Assembly: GCA_023376005.1 (NCBI GenBank)
Contig: CM042143.1
Coordinates: forward strand, 79,100,778 to 79,164,777
Direction: 5' to 3'
From: Doryteuthis pealeii
Taxonomy: Eukaryota; Mollusca; Cephalopoda; Myopsida; Loliginidae
DNA: 64,000 nucleotides
Shown: piece by piece, positions 34,501-48,900 of the stretch
Position numbering within the stretch: the first letter of the stretch is position 1
Layout: the number at the start of each line of letters is the position of its first letter
The notes under the pieces: model-generated
What the model was told of the DNA's origin: nothing
What the model saw: only the letters and a program-made list of their open reading frames with translations
Databases searched by the model: none
Program-made: the position numbers and the translations under genes

Positions 34501-36286
34501 AGATTTGCATAGAAATATGTTTTTCTTTAACTTATAAACATGTATGGACACTGGATGCCATGGTGATGACTTAGCAGGATCGATGACTGATAGGGGTGGG
34601 TAGCAAAAGAGAGTCATGCGAATCTATGCTGTCAGTATGCCTTGATGATGATGTTAGATATAGAATAATTTGGTTATATACAAGAACTTTTGATGCAAGC
34701 TGATATCTATCTATTAATAATGGAGATTCGCTCTCTATTTGTCTGTAACCAAAATTACATCACTGCTTAAATCAAAAAACCCAAAAACGTCAATACATAG
34801 AATAAGTCGTCGGGGCGGCCTTAAGTTGGTATCAGCCAGTCAGCGAGGGAGTCTGTCCCCTTTTCAATAGTGCTAGACCAAGGAGATTGTTTTTAGCATC
34901 TGAGGTGGAGCGCCACACCTACCATAAGCTCCTTACTTTACCGCACAGATCCCTGTGCTACTCATACGCTGAGTTGGCGAGGACCGGTATCGAACCAAGA
35001 ACCTTGTGATTCCTAGCCAAACACTCTACCGACTGAGCTAAACAATTAATATTGATAAAATAAATAAGAGCTCTTACTTAAAATTCAACATTTGAATTGT
35101 GTAATAATAACAGTTTAAATGAATATACTATATATTACTTAAATAAACTATGAAATTAATTAAAAAATTGTATTGTTACTTTAAATGGAAAAAAAAAAAC
35201 ATATATATAAAATTTGTAATTAGTTTTAAAAGATTATTTTTACTCCCACCCTTTTTTTACTAACAAGAAGTTAACTAAAAAGTTTCAAATAAATAAATAG
35301 CTACAATTTTCTGTAAAATTTATGTGTAAAATATTCAGAATGATTATTTATTTAATGATGCACAACATTTTATTTGAAGGGGACAAAACTAAGTTTTCAT
35401 TTCAAATTATTTTATCATTTTTTTAACTCCTTTAATAAATTTGATAATTTTACTCCTGATACAAACCATTGACATTGAATTTTTAACTCCCCCAGGCAAT
35501 ATCTTTTAAAAATTAACTTTTACTGCCCGGAGGGTGTTTTTTTTTTTTTTTTTTTTTTGCTAGTATCATAAAAGATTGTTACGTGTGTTGCTAGGTGACT
35601 TTTCATTTTTTAGTGCAAAAAAAAAAAAAAAAAAATAATATATATAGATCTCACTTGTTGAACTCAAGTTGTTTGTTTATTCAGGTAATCTGTATTTAGT
35701 CCTAGTTTTTATCATAGACAGGTGCAAGGTCATAACCTGGTGTTTTATCTGTTTATATAATAATAGGAGGAAGTATATCTTATATAATAAAACTAAGTTT
35801 GATAAAATAAATAACTAAATAAGTTAAACCATTAATAGGGATTCAATTTTTCAAGGGTTGGATTAACCATTAGAATATAATGAAATTTATTGTGTACAGT
35901 GCTCAGGTGCAGCACAACTCATCAAAGTCTCATGTCAAGTACACAGAATAATGTATTAGTGTCAGGAACATGAACAGTTTACAGTAGTAATATGCATGTA
36001 TGTGTGCGCGTATGTTTGTGGAGAGTGGCATCAGGTATAGTGTCGGCGACTACAGAAAGCATGGAGGCTTTGAAAGACTCAGTGCTTTGGCAGCCTACAA
36101 CAGACGTGGGCAGTTTATTCCATGTCTCCGCAACTCTGAGCGTGAAAAAATGTTTCCGAAAGTCACGTAAAAGAAATCATGTCCTTAGGGAATCAAAGAA
36201 AGAAGGGGCATCACTGAGATTTTCCATCATTTTATTTACCATGGAGTATGTAGTGCAGCTGAATCAAAGCCCACGAAAAGGTGCCA

Positions 36287-36327
<41 letters not shown>

Positions 36328-36546
36328 TGAAAAAAAAATAAATAAAGGAAAGAAAATGTTGAATGGATAAAAATCGTTTAATGAAGTGCTGACATGTACT
36401 TAGTCCGAGAGAATGTCCTGTACACAATGTATTTTATTTATTATTATTTTAAATACAAAATAAAATAAAATAATAATAATAGAAAATATATAAAAAGATT
36501 TTTAAGTATACAGAAGAACGGCCGTCATGAGGACAAGATATTTGAG

Positions 36547-36585
<39 letters not shown>

Positions 36586-37011
36586 CATTATTTATATTTT
36601 TTGCTTGAAGGCAGTTACAATGTGTATATCGTATAAAATTCGATAATTAATGAAAATAATCATGACAAGCGAACTCTGCAAATATTGTCCACTATGTAGA
36701 ATATCGTACAGTAATTGAAACCAGGAACTTAGCACACATAGGCAGAGACTTTACCACTGGGCCACCGATATGCAGTGAATGATACATGTGAAATTAGCTT
36801 GTCAAGGGTATATATATATATATATATATATAATTGTGCACCTTGTGGTGTAATGGTTAGCAAGCTATATTTGCAGAGCATTGTTAGTGAGTTCGATTCT
36901 AACTGGGTGCCTCTTAATCTGGCCTTGTGCCACATCTAAGCTAAGCTTAGTAAATAACTATATATATAATTGGTTCTACCAGGTGTTGACTCCATATTCA
37001 CACTACCTTAA

Positions 37012-37046
<35 letters not shown>

Positions 37047-37679
37047 TAGCAAATATATGCACCCTCCGGGTGCAAGTATTTAAGTTTTAATATAATAAAA
37101 TATTGTTAAATTAGAAAAGCCAAAGAAACTGAATAAGAATTCAGATAAAAATATTTGAACAGAGGGGGTATGATTTAAAAATAGAACAACTTTGAAACTA
37201 AGTCTTCCATCATTTTCCCTTACTCCCGTCTTTCATTGGTAAATTTTCCTAAATTAACTATTTAGTTAAAATAAGAAGTAAAGAATGAAATTACAGTTAT
37301 TTCTTATTTTTAATGAATTTTTTTAAAGATTTATCCCCGAGATTTTTGCTCATATTCATTGATATAAAACCAAACAATTAGAAATCAATAATACTAAGCA
37401 TATATTTATTAAAATCAAATTTTTAAGATCAATATGCAAATTAGCCTTCCCATTCACACTGTAAACAGCTATTTTCTTGTATATATAAATACAATTGCAT
37501 GTTATTAGTATGTAGATATGGTCAACAGTCTTAATGATGTCAAGAATTTTGTTAATAATTGAAGTTTAAATAAAAATAAAATCATGGAGAATGTGATGTA
37601 AATAACAAAGGGAATTATGACTTGTATAGTAATATAGTTTCGGTTACAGACAGACAAACCCACAATCTCCATTATAATA

Positions 37680-37723
<44 letters not shown>

Positions 37724-40700
37724 TAGCGTGGTCATAGAGTCAACACCTGGTTACTGAGTTTCTCGCCTATGCGATCCTCAGCCCATGGTCTGAAGATCAG
37801 ATAGGTGTGAAACTGTCAGTAACCAGGTGTTAACTACATGTCCACGCAACCTTAACTCAAATATAAACACTCAATCAATGATATTGAGCACTATCTGCTT
37901 GGAAATATACCACCCATATCAACCACAATATATATATATATATATATAATATCACTATTTTTATAATTGATAATAATTATAATAGCACAGAATAATAATA
38001 TACATTAATCATAGGAATAAAAACAAAATTAAAATCTAGTAACTGTCCCATCAGCCCGCATGGACCAACGAGGTTCACATTATCATTTTTGTATTGGACA
38101 TGTTGACATTCAGTCAAAGTTTTCATTTTGAATTGAAATTATCACACAAATATTTCTTGTAAATAATTGATTTATACTTTTTCGTGTAATAAATTTTATT
38201 CAAAATATCTTTGTGTATCCTCCACCAAAAAACCAAAAAAACTTCAGACTTTATATGCAAAAATTAAGGACAGAATCCTGGTGGTTGAGCAGTCCATGAC
38301 ATGAAATGGCTCCTTCCAATCACGTTAAGCCCTAGAACTTTGTGGTTCCTAGCCGGATGCTCTACTGAGAGAGCTAAAACTGTTTTAATTAACCTAGATT
38401 AGTGTTTTAGAATAGCTAACCCCTTCAGCACTCTACCAGATGGACTGGCTCATAGCCATAAAATAGCCTACGATTAAAGTAGATTAACTAGCTGAATAAT
38501 ATTCAGACTGATTTTGCTGCGTTGGCTATACTGAACTGACCCTCCTCTTTTAGTGTGAGTTTGTCTTGTTAATTGTTTGTACTTATTTGTTCTGTGTTTA
38601 TATGTATCTGTTTAGCACTGGATGTTGGTGATTAATAAATGTGTTAAGCACAACATTGATCTATGTATCCTTCTACCTTGCAATATAACAGTTAGTTTTC
38701 CCAAAATTTGTTTTCAAAATCAACCAAGAAATAATGATTATTTTTGTTGGGTTTCATTTTAGTTGATTGACAAAGAAATCAATCCTTATGTTGATGAATG
38801 GGAAGAAGCTGAAATTTTTCCTGCCCATGAAGTCTTCAAAAAATTGGGCAATCAAGGATTTTTGGGTGTGAGTTATCCTGTAGGTAAGTGATCATTTCTT
38901 TTTTTTTTTTGTACAGAAATAATAAATTATTCATTTTCTGGTATGAGGGTAATTCCAAAGCTAAAGTCTTCAAAATATTTAGAAATCATAGAAACGTTTA
39001 TTGTTTATTGTCAATGATGTTTACATCATTTTAAAGCTTGAACATGTATCGTATTTTACTACATTATTTCCATTTCAATACAAGCATTTTGTAGGTGCTT
39101 TGTTTGATCAACAGTCAAACTATTAAAAATGATTTCCCAGGTTTGGTCATGTCTGTACTCGGATACACAGAGAACACCTGAGAAAGGCCGGAGGATACAG
39201 CGTTATGTTTTAACATATCACAACCGAGATGCTGATAAGTATGTAGCCTGCATCCCTGACACAAAAATATAAAAGGAGCGCAGTTAAATTGTATCCATGA
39301 GTCCCAGTGTTTTTCTTTTTTCTTCCCTCACCATTTCAACCTAACTGTAAATACATTTCAATAGTCTCTTAGAAATGAATTACACAGGTTAGGTTATAAC
39401 GTAGGAGTTAAACGGCTTTAGTTAGTACACATAAATTTTCCTGGGGACTCATTCAAAGCAAATATGTGCATCCCAGATACACTAAATCATAAAGCTATCA
39501 GTATCACTACACAATAAAGATGAGGACATCAATCTGAAAAATCAAAATAATATACATTGTATTTACCTCGTACCCCATTTGTACGGGTTAGGCACAAGGC
39601 CCTATTAACGTGGGACCACCCACAAACCGAAGCTCATGGGTGGCAGGTGAAAAATTGCGTTGATCCCGTCGGCATTCGCCCTCAAGGGAGGCTCCTCAGG
39701 CGCTGGGCAATAAACCCAGACCTGCCCCTTTAAATCGAGGGGGCAGGTATTGCCTGAGGGGATAGCCCCTGGGATTGGTGCTATTAACTTGTAAAGATCC
39801 AGTGGGTCAAAATAATATACATCAAGCCTCATCTCAAAAATTCAGACAAACATTACTTTTATATTTTAATTTTTGTTTCTCAATTATTTTTCAGAATATG
39901 GAGGTCTTGGTTTGGATTTTTCTTACTCTATGGCAGTGGCAGAAGAATTGGGAAATATAAATTGTGGAGGTCTACCTATGGCCATTGGGGTACAGATGGG
40001 TATGGCCACTCCAGCTTTGAGCAGGTTGGTAACTTCTTTTAACTTGTAAAAAGTCTGTGCATATTATACATGAGTATAAAAGTGCGTATTATACATGAGA
40101 ATTTTTTTCCCTGAATTTCATTGTCCAAAGTTAATAGTGTTAAGTATCTGGCCGCCATCCTTGGCCAGTTATAAAAGAACTTAAATTAAATAAGTAAGTA
40201 AGCCCGAGTTATTTGGTAAGTCAATAAGTCCTGTGGTATAGTATCCTTTGGTAAGTGAATCCTTTAGGTCTGTCGTCCAAGAAGATCCAAGTAGCAATGA
40301 GCTAAGATTAGAATCAGGCCAGTATAAATACAACAACAGCAGCAGAGCACCGCCAGTGATTGGATAAGAGGTTGCCTTCCCTGGTCACATGGTAGTCGGC
40401 GAGTCTATATTTAGAAGTGACCATTTACTACACGCCTTATATCTCAAAAACGCCAACAAATAGTCATACAACTCAAAGTTAGCTTATCAAAAAATTGGAA
40501 AATTTATATTGTGAAACATTTATTCAAGTGTTCTTGGGTGTAAAATAAGGAAAAATGAAGTACTTATTTACCTAACCCCTCCGCCATGGCAGGATGTAAC
40601 ACAAGGCCAATTTTTAAGTGGAATACAACTAGTTCAGTGTTTTCTTCTCTTAGACCTTTTGCCTAACTAAGGCTAGATCTACTATTTATCCATAACTGGG

Positions 40701-41974
40701 GGTGGGGGTGGGGTGGATTCAATTCTTTCCCAAGGGTGTCAGTGCAAAGTGAAATGCAATCAAGCTCATCCAAGATTTGAACTCTGGTCGCTGATTCTGT
40801 TTCCTATGATGATAACTGGGAAAATTGAGTAGATATAAAGATCTTATCCATCTGATAAGTTTTAAGCATAAAAATTGATAAAAAATAACTAATAAAAATC
40901 TTGCAGGTAATCACAATTTGATTAGCAAATAAGAAATGGTTCATTAAAAAAAGTCGTTTCATATTTATTACATGACTGTCAGAATGAATAATCATGACGT
41001 AAATATAGATAGAAATATTGACACAAGTATGTGGAGATAGAGGACGTCCGTTTAGAGGGACACCGGTAGCAAAGCACCGGTAACTCGGGGGATCCTATAA
41101 ATAGCGAACCCCTCGTTCGTAGTGGTCTCATTCTGGCCAACAATATTAAGTAGATACTCCGTATTTATTTATTAAATTTTAAATAAATGTTTGTAATTTA
41201 CTTTTTAATGTATAATAATACTTGTCAAAATAATAAAGGGAGGTAACTTTTATTACTATTTATTGATTTGTCTCCCTTAGTTTTAGTCTTGACAGTTTTC
41301 AGACATTAAATCAGGAATAAATACCAGTGCTCATATTATTATTTAATTAACCTTTTCACCAGCAGATAATTTATTAAATACTTGTAGAGTCAGTGAATTA
41401 TTTTCTATAAATTAACATTGACATTGGATTGATCCATGAGCAGTAGTAAAAAATAAAAAATGTCGCTCTGTCTGTGTACTGGTACCTGTATTATAATAAT
41501 AATAATAATAATGAAATTTATTGTGTACAGTGCTCAGGTGCACCACAACTCATCAAAGTCTCATGTCAAGTACACAGAATATTATTATTTATGTGTGCCT
41601 ATTGGGACTGGTTTCATAATTTTTTTTTTCAAATTGGCACTGACTCAACATTTAATTAGATAATTTGTATTATTGAATATCATCCTAATCTTTATTGTTA
41701 TATACACAACGTTTCGGCTGATGTGCCCTCCAGCCTTCTTCAGGTGTTTCTTCTTGAACCTGGAATCTTCTCTTTGAATTCGGGAACCTTCATGTCATAA
41801 TTGGAAGCCTTCACGTAACTATGAACTGAAGTCTTTATTCAATCCTTGGAGGTGGACTGTTCTCATTCCACTAACCATGACTGGGTACAAGTGTTAAGCC
41901 ATGTTAAGTATTATTAAGTATTGTAATGGATATCTGTGCTGCCAGCATGACTTGATGATGATTAATGATAATAA

Positions 41975-42017
<43 letters not shown>

Positions 42018-42948
42018 ATAATCTAATGAGTCAGACGAACTACTATTAGTTTCGCTTAATGCTCTTCAGGGCTAAGATCTGACTCTACTTAGGTATTGAG
42101 CATTTTTTACTTATTAGCTTATTCTCCTAGCGTTTTATATGAATATATATATATATCTTATATACATATATGTACATATAAATTTTTTTTCTTTTGGCCA
42201 AATAACAATAGATTATTTTTGTTGGTTATGGTTGATTTGGTAGTATATTTTTACAATCAAACTATTTGCTGGGTTTTTTCTCACGCGAGGATTTACCAAC
42301 ACGCTTGGTATATTAAATTATATATATATATATATATATATACTTTAGATGGTTGAAATATGTTCTAAATACTATTTACTATTTAATAAATAAATTTGAT
42401 ACAATTTATGTTCATATCATTTTGTCAGAAGGTGCATATATATCTATGCATTAAATATTGGGATGAAACGGTTTGGTTTCTATGTTTAATGGCATATCAA
42501 CCTTCTTGGGTTATTTTATGCCATCCTTGTAGAAGAACAGTAGTCGTACTATTTAAGCCATTGCTGAATTATATATTATTTATTTATTTTAGGTTTGGAA
42601 GTAAGAAACTAAAAGAAGAATTTCTAGCACCAACCCTTGCTGGAGATTATGTTACTTGTCTTGGAGTGAGTGAAGTTGGAGCTGGTTCAGATGTTGCAAG
42701 TAAGTAGGCATTGATTCCTCTTCCAACAGTAACCTTAAGCACTTTTTTGATTTCCATGTGTCTAACACACATGGGCATGTCTACAAAGTCAGAAAACAGC
42801 ACAGCTTCCATGACTTTTAGAAACATTTCTTCATGCTGAAGCATGGAACAAACTACCTGCATCAGTTGTTAACAGCTGAAACCCTGCATCCTTCAAAACC
42901 TCCATGATTCCTGTAATTCAACAACACTATACATTGATATTCCTCCTT

Positions 42949-42985
<37 letters not shown>

Positions 42986-45900
42986 CATGACTATGGAGGC
43001 GTGTGGTCTAATGGTTAGAGTCGTGGGAAATGGACTCGTCAACCCGAATTTACTTCCTGGACAAAGCTGTTTACATTTCACGTGGCGCTAATACCCTTGG
43101 GAAAGGTATGAATCCAATTCTTCCTCCAGAATGTTTTTTGAACATTGGACTTCACAGGCACAGGAGGCGCTGTAACTTCAGCGGCACAAAAACTATATTA
43201 TAATCTTCGAAACTGAAATGCCAATAAGTTTGTGGTGGCAGGTATTAAACTTATCCATAGCTGTCCCTTTGGAGCTGTCCAGCTGTTGCAATTGTACATC
43301 ATCAAAGACACACATAATATACAACTAAATTAAATATTTCTAATTCTGCAAAGCTATATTTTCATTATTTTATAGGGGCTAATTACATTTCGTGGTCTCG
43401 GATTCCTGCCCTTATTTACGCTATGTTTAAAAAAACAGCTTATCTGTTTGAAAAAATATGTGATTGGAAAATGGTGTATATAAAAACTTCTTAATATTTA
43501 AAACACTGTAATTTGAACTTTGATAACTACAATTAAATATGTATCGAGAAATATGCATTGAGTAATCAAGATTGTCGTTATTTACGAAGCATTTACCGTA
43601 AACATCTCATGAATATTACCAATGATAATTATCTATTCAAAAGTTTTAAAATATTTAAACATTTATTATGAATATTCACTAAATATAACAAATAAATTTA
43701 TGTATAAAAATCAGTCCAAATAATAAAGGGAGGTAACTTTTGTTACTATTTATTGATTTGTCTCCCTTAGTTTTAGTCTTGACACTGATTTCAGACATTA
43801 AATTTGAGGGTTTTTAAAGTAAAACCTGTTTAAGTTATCTTTGCTATGATTGCATTAGTTATACAGATAAGTATAGATATTGATATAAACATGAAATTAT
43901 ACAGGTACTAGTATTATTATTTAATTAACCCTTTCGCAGGCAGATCATTTTTAAGTGATCGTAGAGTGATGGAATTATTTTCTATACAGTAACATTGATT
44001 GAATTGGCCACAAGCAGCCAATAGGAAAATGCTTTATATTGAGCTAACATAAAAAGTAAAAAATGTCACTCTGCCTGTATACCGTTGATGTCAAAAATGT
44101 TTTTATTATTAAAAATAAAATGAACTTTAATAATCAACCGATAATTATAAGTACCAATTAACTAAGTTGATAATCTTATGTAATAACGTTCTTTGTTGTT
44201 TTTTTTCATTTTATCATTTGCATAATTTTTACATGTTTTATCATCAGTAGCAATCATTAATGATAATTATTATTAATAACAATATGTTAATTCCATGTCG
44301 AATCATCCAGAAAAAAGTCAAATTGTCACCCACCCCCTTCAATTTTTCTGAAATTTTTTTCCATGTGTGGACTATGTTAATGTTAGACACTCCCCAAAAT
44401 TTGAGCTTCCAATTCCCAAAATTGACAGTTATGTTGATTTTTAGCTTTCCAAATTTAGTGGGGTTTGCAAAAAATTGCGACTTTTTGTAATCTATTTTTG
44501 TCTGTAAAATGAGTTCTAGAGCTTCCCTACTATTAAAAATTGGTTTATAAAAGAATTTTTGCCCAAGGAATCCAAAATATTGTAGTTCTAAATCATCATC
44601 ATCATTATCATTATCAAGGTGTGCTGATGGAGTCAAGGGAATGCATGTCATCAGCACACCTTGATGATGATGATGATGATATAATTTAGAACTACAATTT
44701 TGAATAAAACTAGAAAAACTAATTCAGATTTCTGTCTTAATTTTGGTTCAGCTAAGGTTCATACAAAGATGAGAGGTAGGTGACAAATCTAAAAATGTAC
44801 AAAACAGAGGCCTAAGAAGTCATAAAGTATCTGGGCGAGACTTAGAACTTTTTGAACGATCCTTGTATAATAAAATGTCAAAATAAGGAAACATGTTTGA
44901 TGATCATCCAAAGGGTTGGTTGATTGGTTAGCATGTCAACCCTTGTTGGATTATTTATAAAGTCAACAATATTGTATCAAGTAACTAATGATAATCTTAT
45001 GTAAACAATTATAGATTCAAGTAATTATTTTTAATACAAATAATTTGTACATAGTTATATGGTTTATACAGAGATGCTGATAGGTACGCATCCTGCATCT
45101 AAAAGGATGCAGTAAAATTGTATCCATTCGTCCCAGTCTTTTTTTTTCTTACCCCACCATTTCCAGTTTACTGTAAATACATTTCCATATTTTCTTGGAA
45201 ATAAATTACACGGCTTTAGTTGTTCATAGATAAAAATTTATTAAGAAACTTTAGTTGGAACCCATCAAATTTCCCAGGACTCATTCAAATCAAATATGTG
45301 TCTCAGGACACACTAAATCAAAAATCTATCAGCATCACTGTTTATATGTATATTTATTCATACTTTTTTTTCTTAAATGCAGGCATCCAAACAAAAGCTG
45401 TTCCTGATGGTGATGATTTAATTATAAATGGAGGAAAAATGTGGACGACCAATGGTTGCCAAGCTGATTGGATGTGTTTGCTTGCTTGCACTTCAGAGGG
45501 ACCCCCACACAAAAATAAAAGTCTTATTTGTATGCCAATGAATCTGCCAGGTAAGAATTATGAATGTTACAGTTATTTTTCTGAAGTTTTTGTACAGGAA
45601 ACGCCAACAAACAATTTTTAAAAAAATTATTGTGACTTCTCGTGATACATGTTGTAATGATAGGCATGCAAAAACAATGACATTATTTGAATGAGATCTT
45701 CAAAAGTTCTCTGACGCTTTGTTTGATGAACAGTCAAACTATTCTAGATGATTTCCCTGGTTGGTATTAATGCCATCCCATTGTTTTTCATAATAGCAGT
45801 GACATTTTTTTCATATGTTAGAAGTATTTGCTTTAACTTTCGTGTATAGAATCAAATGCTTTGGTGAAATCTATAAACAATAGTGTGGCCTTGAAATTTT

Positions 45901-48900
45901 TTTGTATGCTATCTTTTATTGATTTGATAAATAGTCAGAATCGGAGAAGTTGTCGATCAATTTCTCCCAAAAATGTCCTGAAAGAAATATTTTTGTTTTT
46001 TGTTGCTGCTGCATTGTTTATATTGCTACAAATTACTAAAATAAAAAAATAAGGTTGAATGGAACTTAACGGACTTAAATTCCACCATCATATGTCACCC
46101 CATTGAAAAAAAAAAAAAAAAATCAGGGAATTAACCTAATTTAATGAAATTTTCAGTGTTGATATATTAATGAATAAAAGATATAAAGCACCAGTTATTA
46201 CATTTAAAAACTTTAATATTTTTTCAGTTCAGTTAACTTTGAACCACGTATCTTTGAAACAGATTTCAAAGATACGTGGTTCAAAGTTAACTGAACTGAA
46301 AAAATATTAAAGTTTTTAAATGTAATAACTGGTGCTTTATATCTTTTATTCATTAATATATCAACACTGAAAATTTCATTAAATTAGGTTAATTTTCTGA
46401 TTTTTTTTTTTCGGTGGGGTGACATACGATGGTGGAATTTATCCAAAAATAAAACCTTAATTTGATTAACTTGAAAATGAATTTTATACTTTCAGGAATT
46501 CATATTGCCAAAAAGCTGAAAAAGTTAGGCATGAAAAGTTCTGATACTGCGCAGACATATTTTGAAGACGTTCGTGTTCCCAAGAGTTATATAATTGGTG
46601 AAGAAGGTAATGGTTTTCTGTATCAGATGTTACAGTTCCAAGAAGAGAGATTGTGGGGTGCAGCTGGAGGTAAATACCATTTTTTTTTTTAATTTAAAAA
46701 AAAAATTTTTGTTACCTAGTATCATACAGGTTAAAATAGTTATGGAAATTATTAAGACTAGCAAAAAAAAAAAAAACGCCCTCTGGGCGACGTAAAATAA
46801 ATATTGCCTGAGGGGATGGGTGTTGAAAATTTAATATCAGAGAGTTTGTATCATAAGTAAAGTAAAATCACCAAATTTATTAAAGGAGTAAAAAATAAAA
46901 AAATTGAAATGGAAACTTAGTCCTGATAACTTTAAATATATATTAAAATAAAAAAAACTATATATAGATAGATAATACCAGGTATGTATTTTTTTTAAAC
47001 ATATTCAAAAAACCAATGAGGACTGTCTAACATTCCATGTTCAAATTTTGAGTGTATTTATTCTATGTTATGACGATTTTGGGTAATGTGACATAAGCAG
47101 TGAGGTAGTTTTTGTTACAGACAAAAACTGGAAACGAATCTCCATTATTAATAGAAATTTAATGGCTAATTTTATGTTATCTGATCCACTTTTAATTGTG
47201 ATGTCAGATTGTTACATACTCCCTTACGATTGACCACCATACACCACACCGCAATATCTGTTATAGAGGGTAAGACCTATGGGGCCACCTGTTGGCTGTA
47301 GGTGGCAACCCGTGATGCTTAAGGATGGAATCCTGACATCTGAGCAGTCCATGACATGCATCACTCCACTTTGGCCTTTACTACAGGTGGTCAGAGAGGC
47401 TCCTTTTGATCAATCGGTGGTCATGTCAAGCAATAGCACTTATATAAGTTGTCTCAACAATGCGTGTACATTGCTCAGGTGCACTACAACTCATCAAAGG
47501 TGCATGTATAGTACATAAAATGATGTACAAATATCAGGAAAATGAAGAGTGTATGTGTCAGGATATATATATATGTGTGCATGTGTATGGCGGGGATATC
47601 AGGTATAGTATTAGCGAATTTCAGGAAGCATGGAGGTTTTGAAGGATGCAGTATTTCAGCAGCTAACAACTGATGCAAGTAGTTCCATGCTTCAGCAACT
47701 CTGAGCGTGAAAAAATGTTTCCAAAAGTCATGGGAGCTGTGATATATTCTGACTTAGTATATTTAACAAGGTCAACTTGACATTGTCGATACTAACTCCT
47801 CACCCTTGACATCTTAATATAGTGATGATTCATATAATTTCTTTTGATCATGGGATAGCTTTAAACAAAGATGACTGCTGTCAGGATTGAATTTTGAATG
47901 TGGTTTTTGCTTGTTTTCTTTTTTTTTTATTCTTTTTTTTTATTGTGATTTTTTTTACTTCACACACACACACACACACACACACACAGATATATATATA
48001 TATATATATATACACACCAACCCTCCACATGAGCAGGATGTGACAAAAGGTTAATTTCTTAAGTGGAGTTTAACAGGTTTGAATTCAGAGTTTTCCTTCT
48101 CCTAGATGGGTTGCCTTACCAAGGTTGAAGAGCCCAGTCTTCCTTACTATTCACCATAGCAGTATAGTTGATTCATACCTTTCCCAAGGGTATTAGTGCT
48201 ATGTGAAATGCAAACAGTTTTCGTCTAGAATTTGAACTTGGGCTGACGAGTCCATTTCCTACGACTAACCATTATGCTACACATCTCTTTCTATATATGC
48301 TGTTAAAATCTTAGATCATTTGAACATTAAAGAGACCAGTCTTTCCTACTATATTACCTTTCCCAAGGGTATTAATCTATGTGAAATGTAAACAGCCTTG
48401 TCCAGGATTTGAACTTAGAGTGCCAAGTCTATTTCCTAAGATGATAACCATTACACCATGCACCTCCATTTGACTTCATTCTGAGTGCCACGTTGTTGTT
48501 TGAAGGATTGACAACACTATGAGACATCTGCAAATCAACCTTTTTTCTTTATTTTACACTATTATTTTTAAAACGAGTGTTGGAATAATTTGATCTTAAT
48601 TAACTATAAATTAAGAAATATTACTGATGATCATTTTATAACTTCAGTCTAATTACAAACTTGTAGGTATATACCCAATCCATTTGCTATGGATAGGATG
48701 TGGTACAAGGTTGCAAGTATGGGGGCATCCAGTGAGGGTCGAATTCGATATTCAGTAATAATGGACTAGCGAGACTTGCTAACCATTACACCACAATAGG
48801 ATGCCCACCTAATGACAAACTTGTATGTTCCTGCTCAAAATGATGTAAAGGGAAGTAACTGTAAATATATCAAAATATAAGGGAGATAACTTAATTCAAT

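Larger units (their letters stand above)
39160..39850. mobile_element. Family F element carrying a MITE and a SINE
   Basis: F pieces are at 39175-39228 (GAGAAAGGCCGGAGGATACA), 39517-39557 (AATAAAGATGAGGACATCAA) and 39808-39848 (ATCAAGCCTCATCTCAAAAA). Removing the two inserts restores an F right arm. Confidence 0.75.

Noticed and set aside
36834..36910. tRNA gene at the head of SINE D
   Set aside because: It is one of several similar heads joined to the same tail, so it is a SINE.
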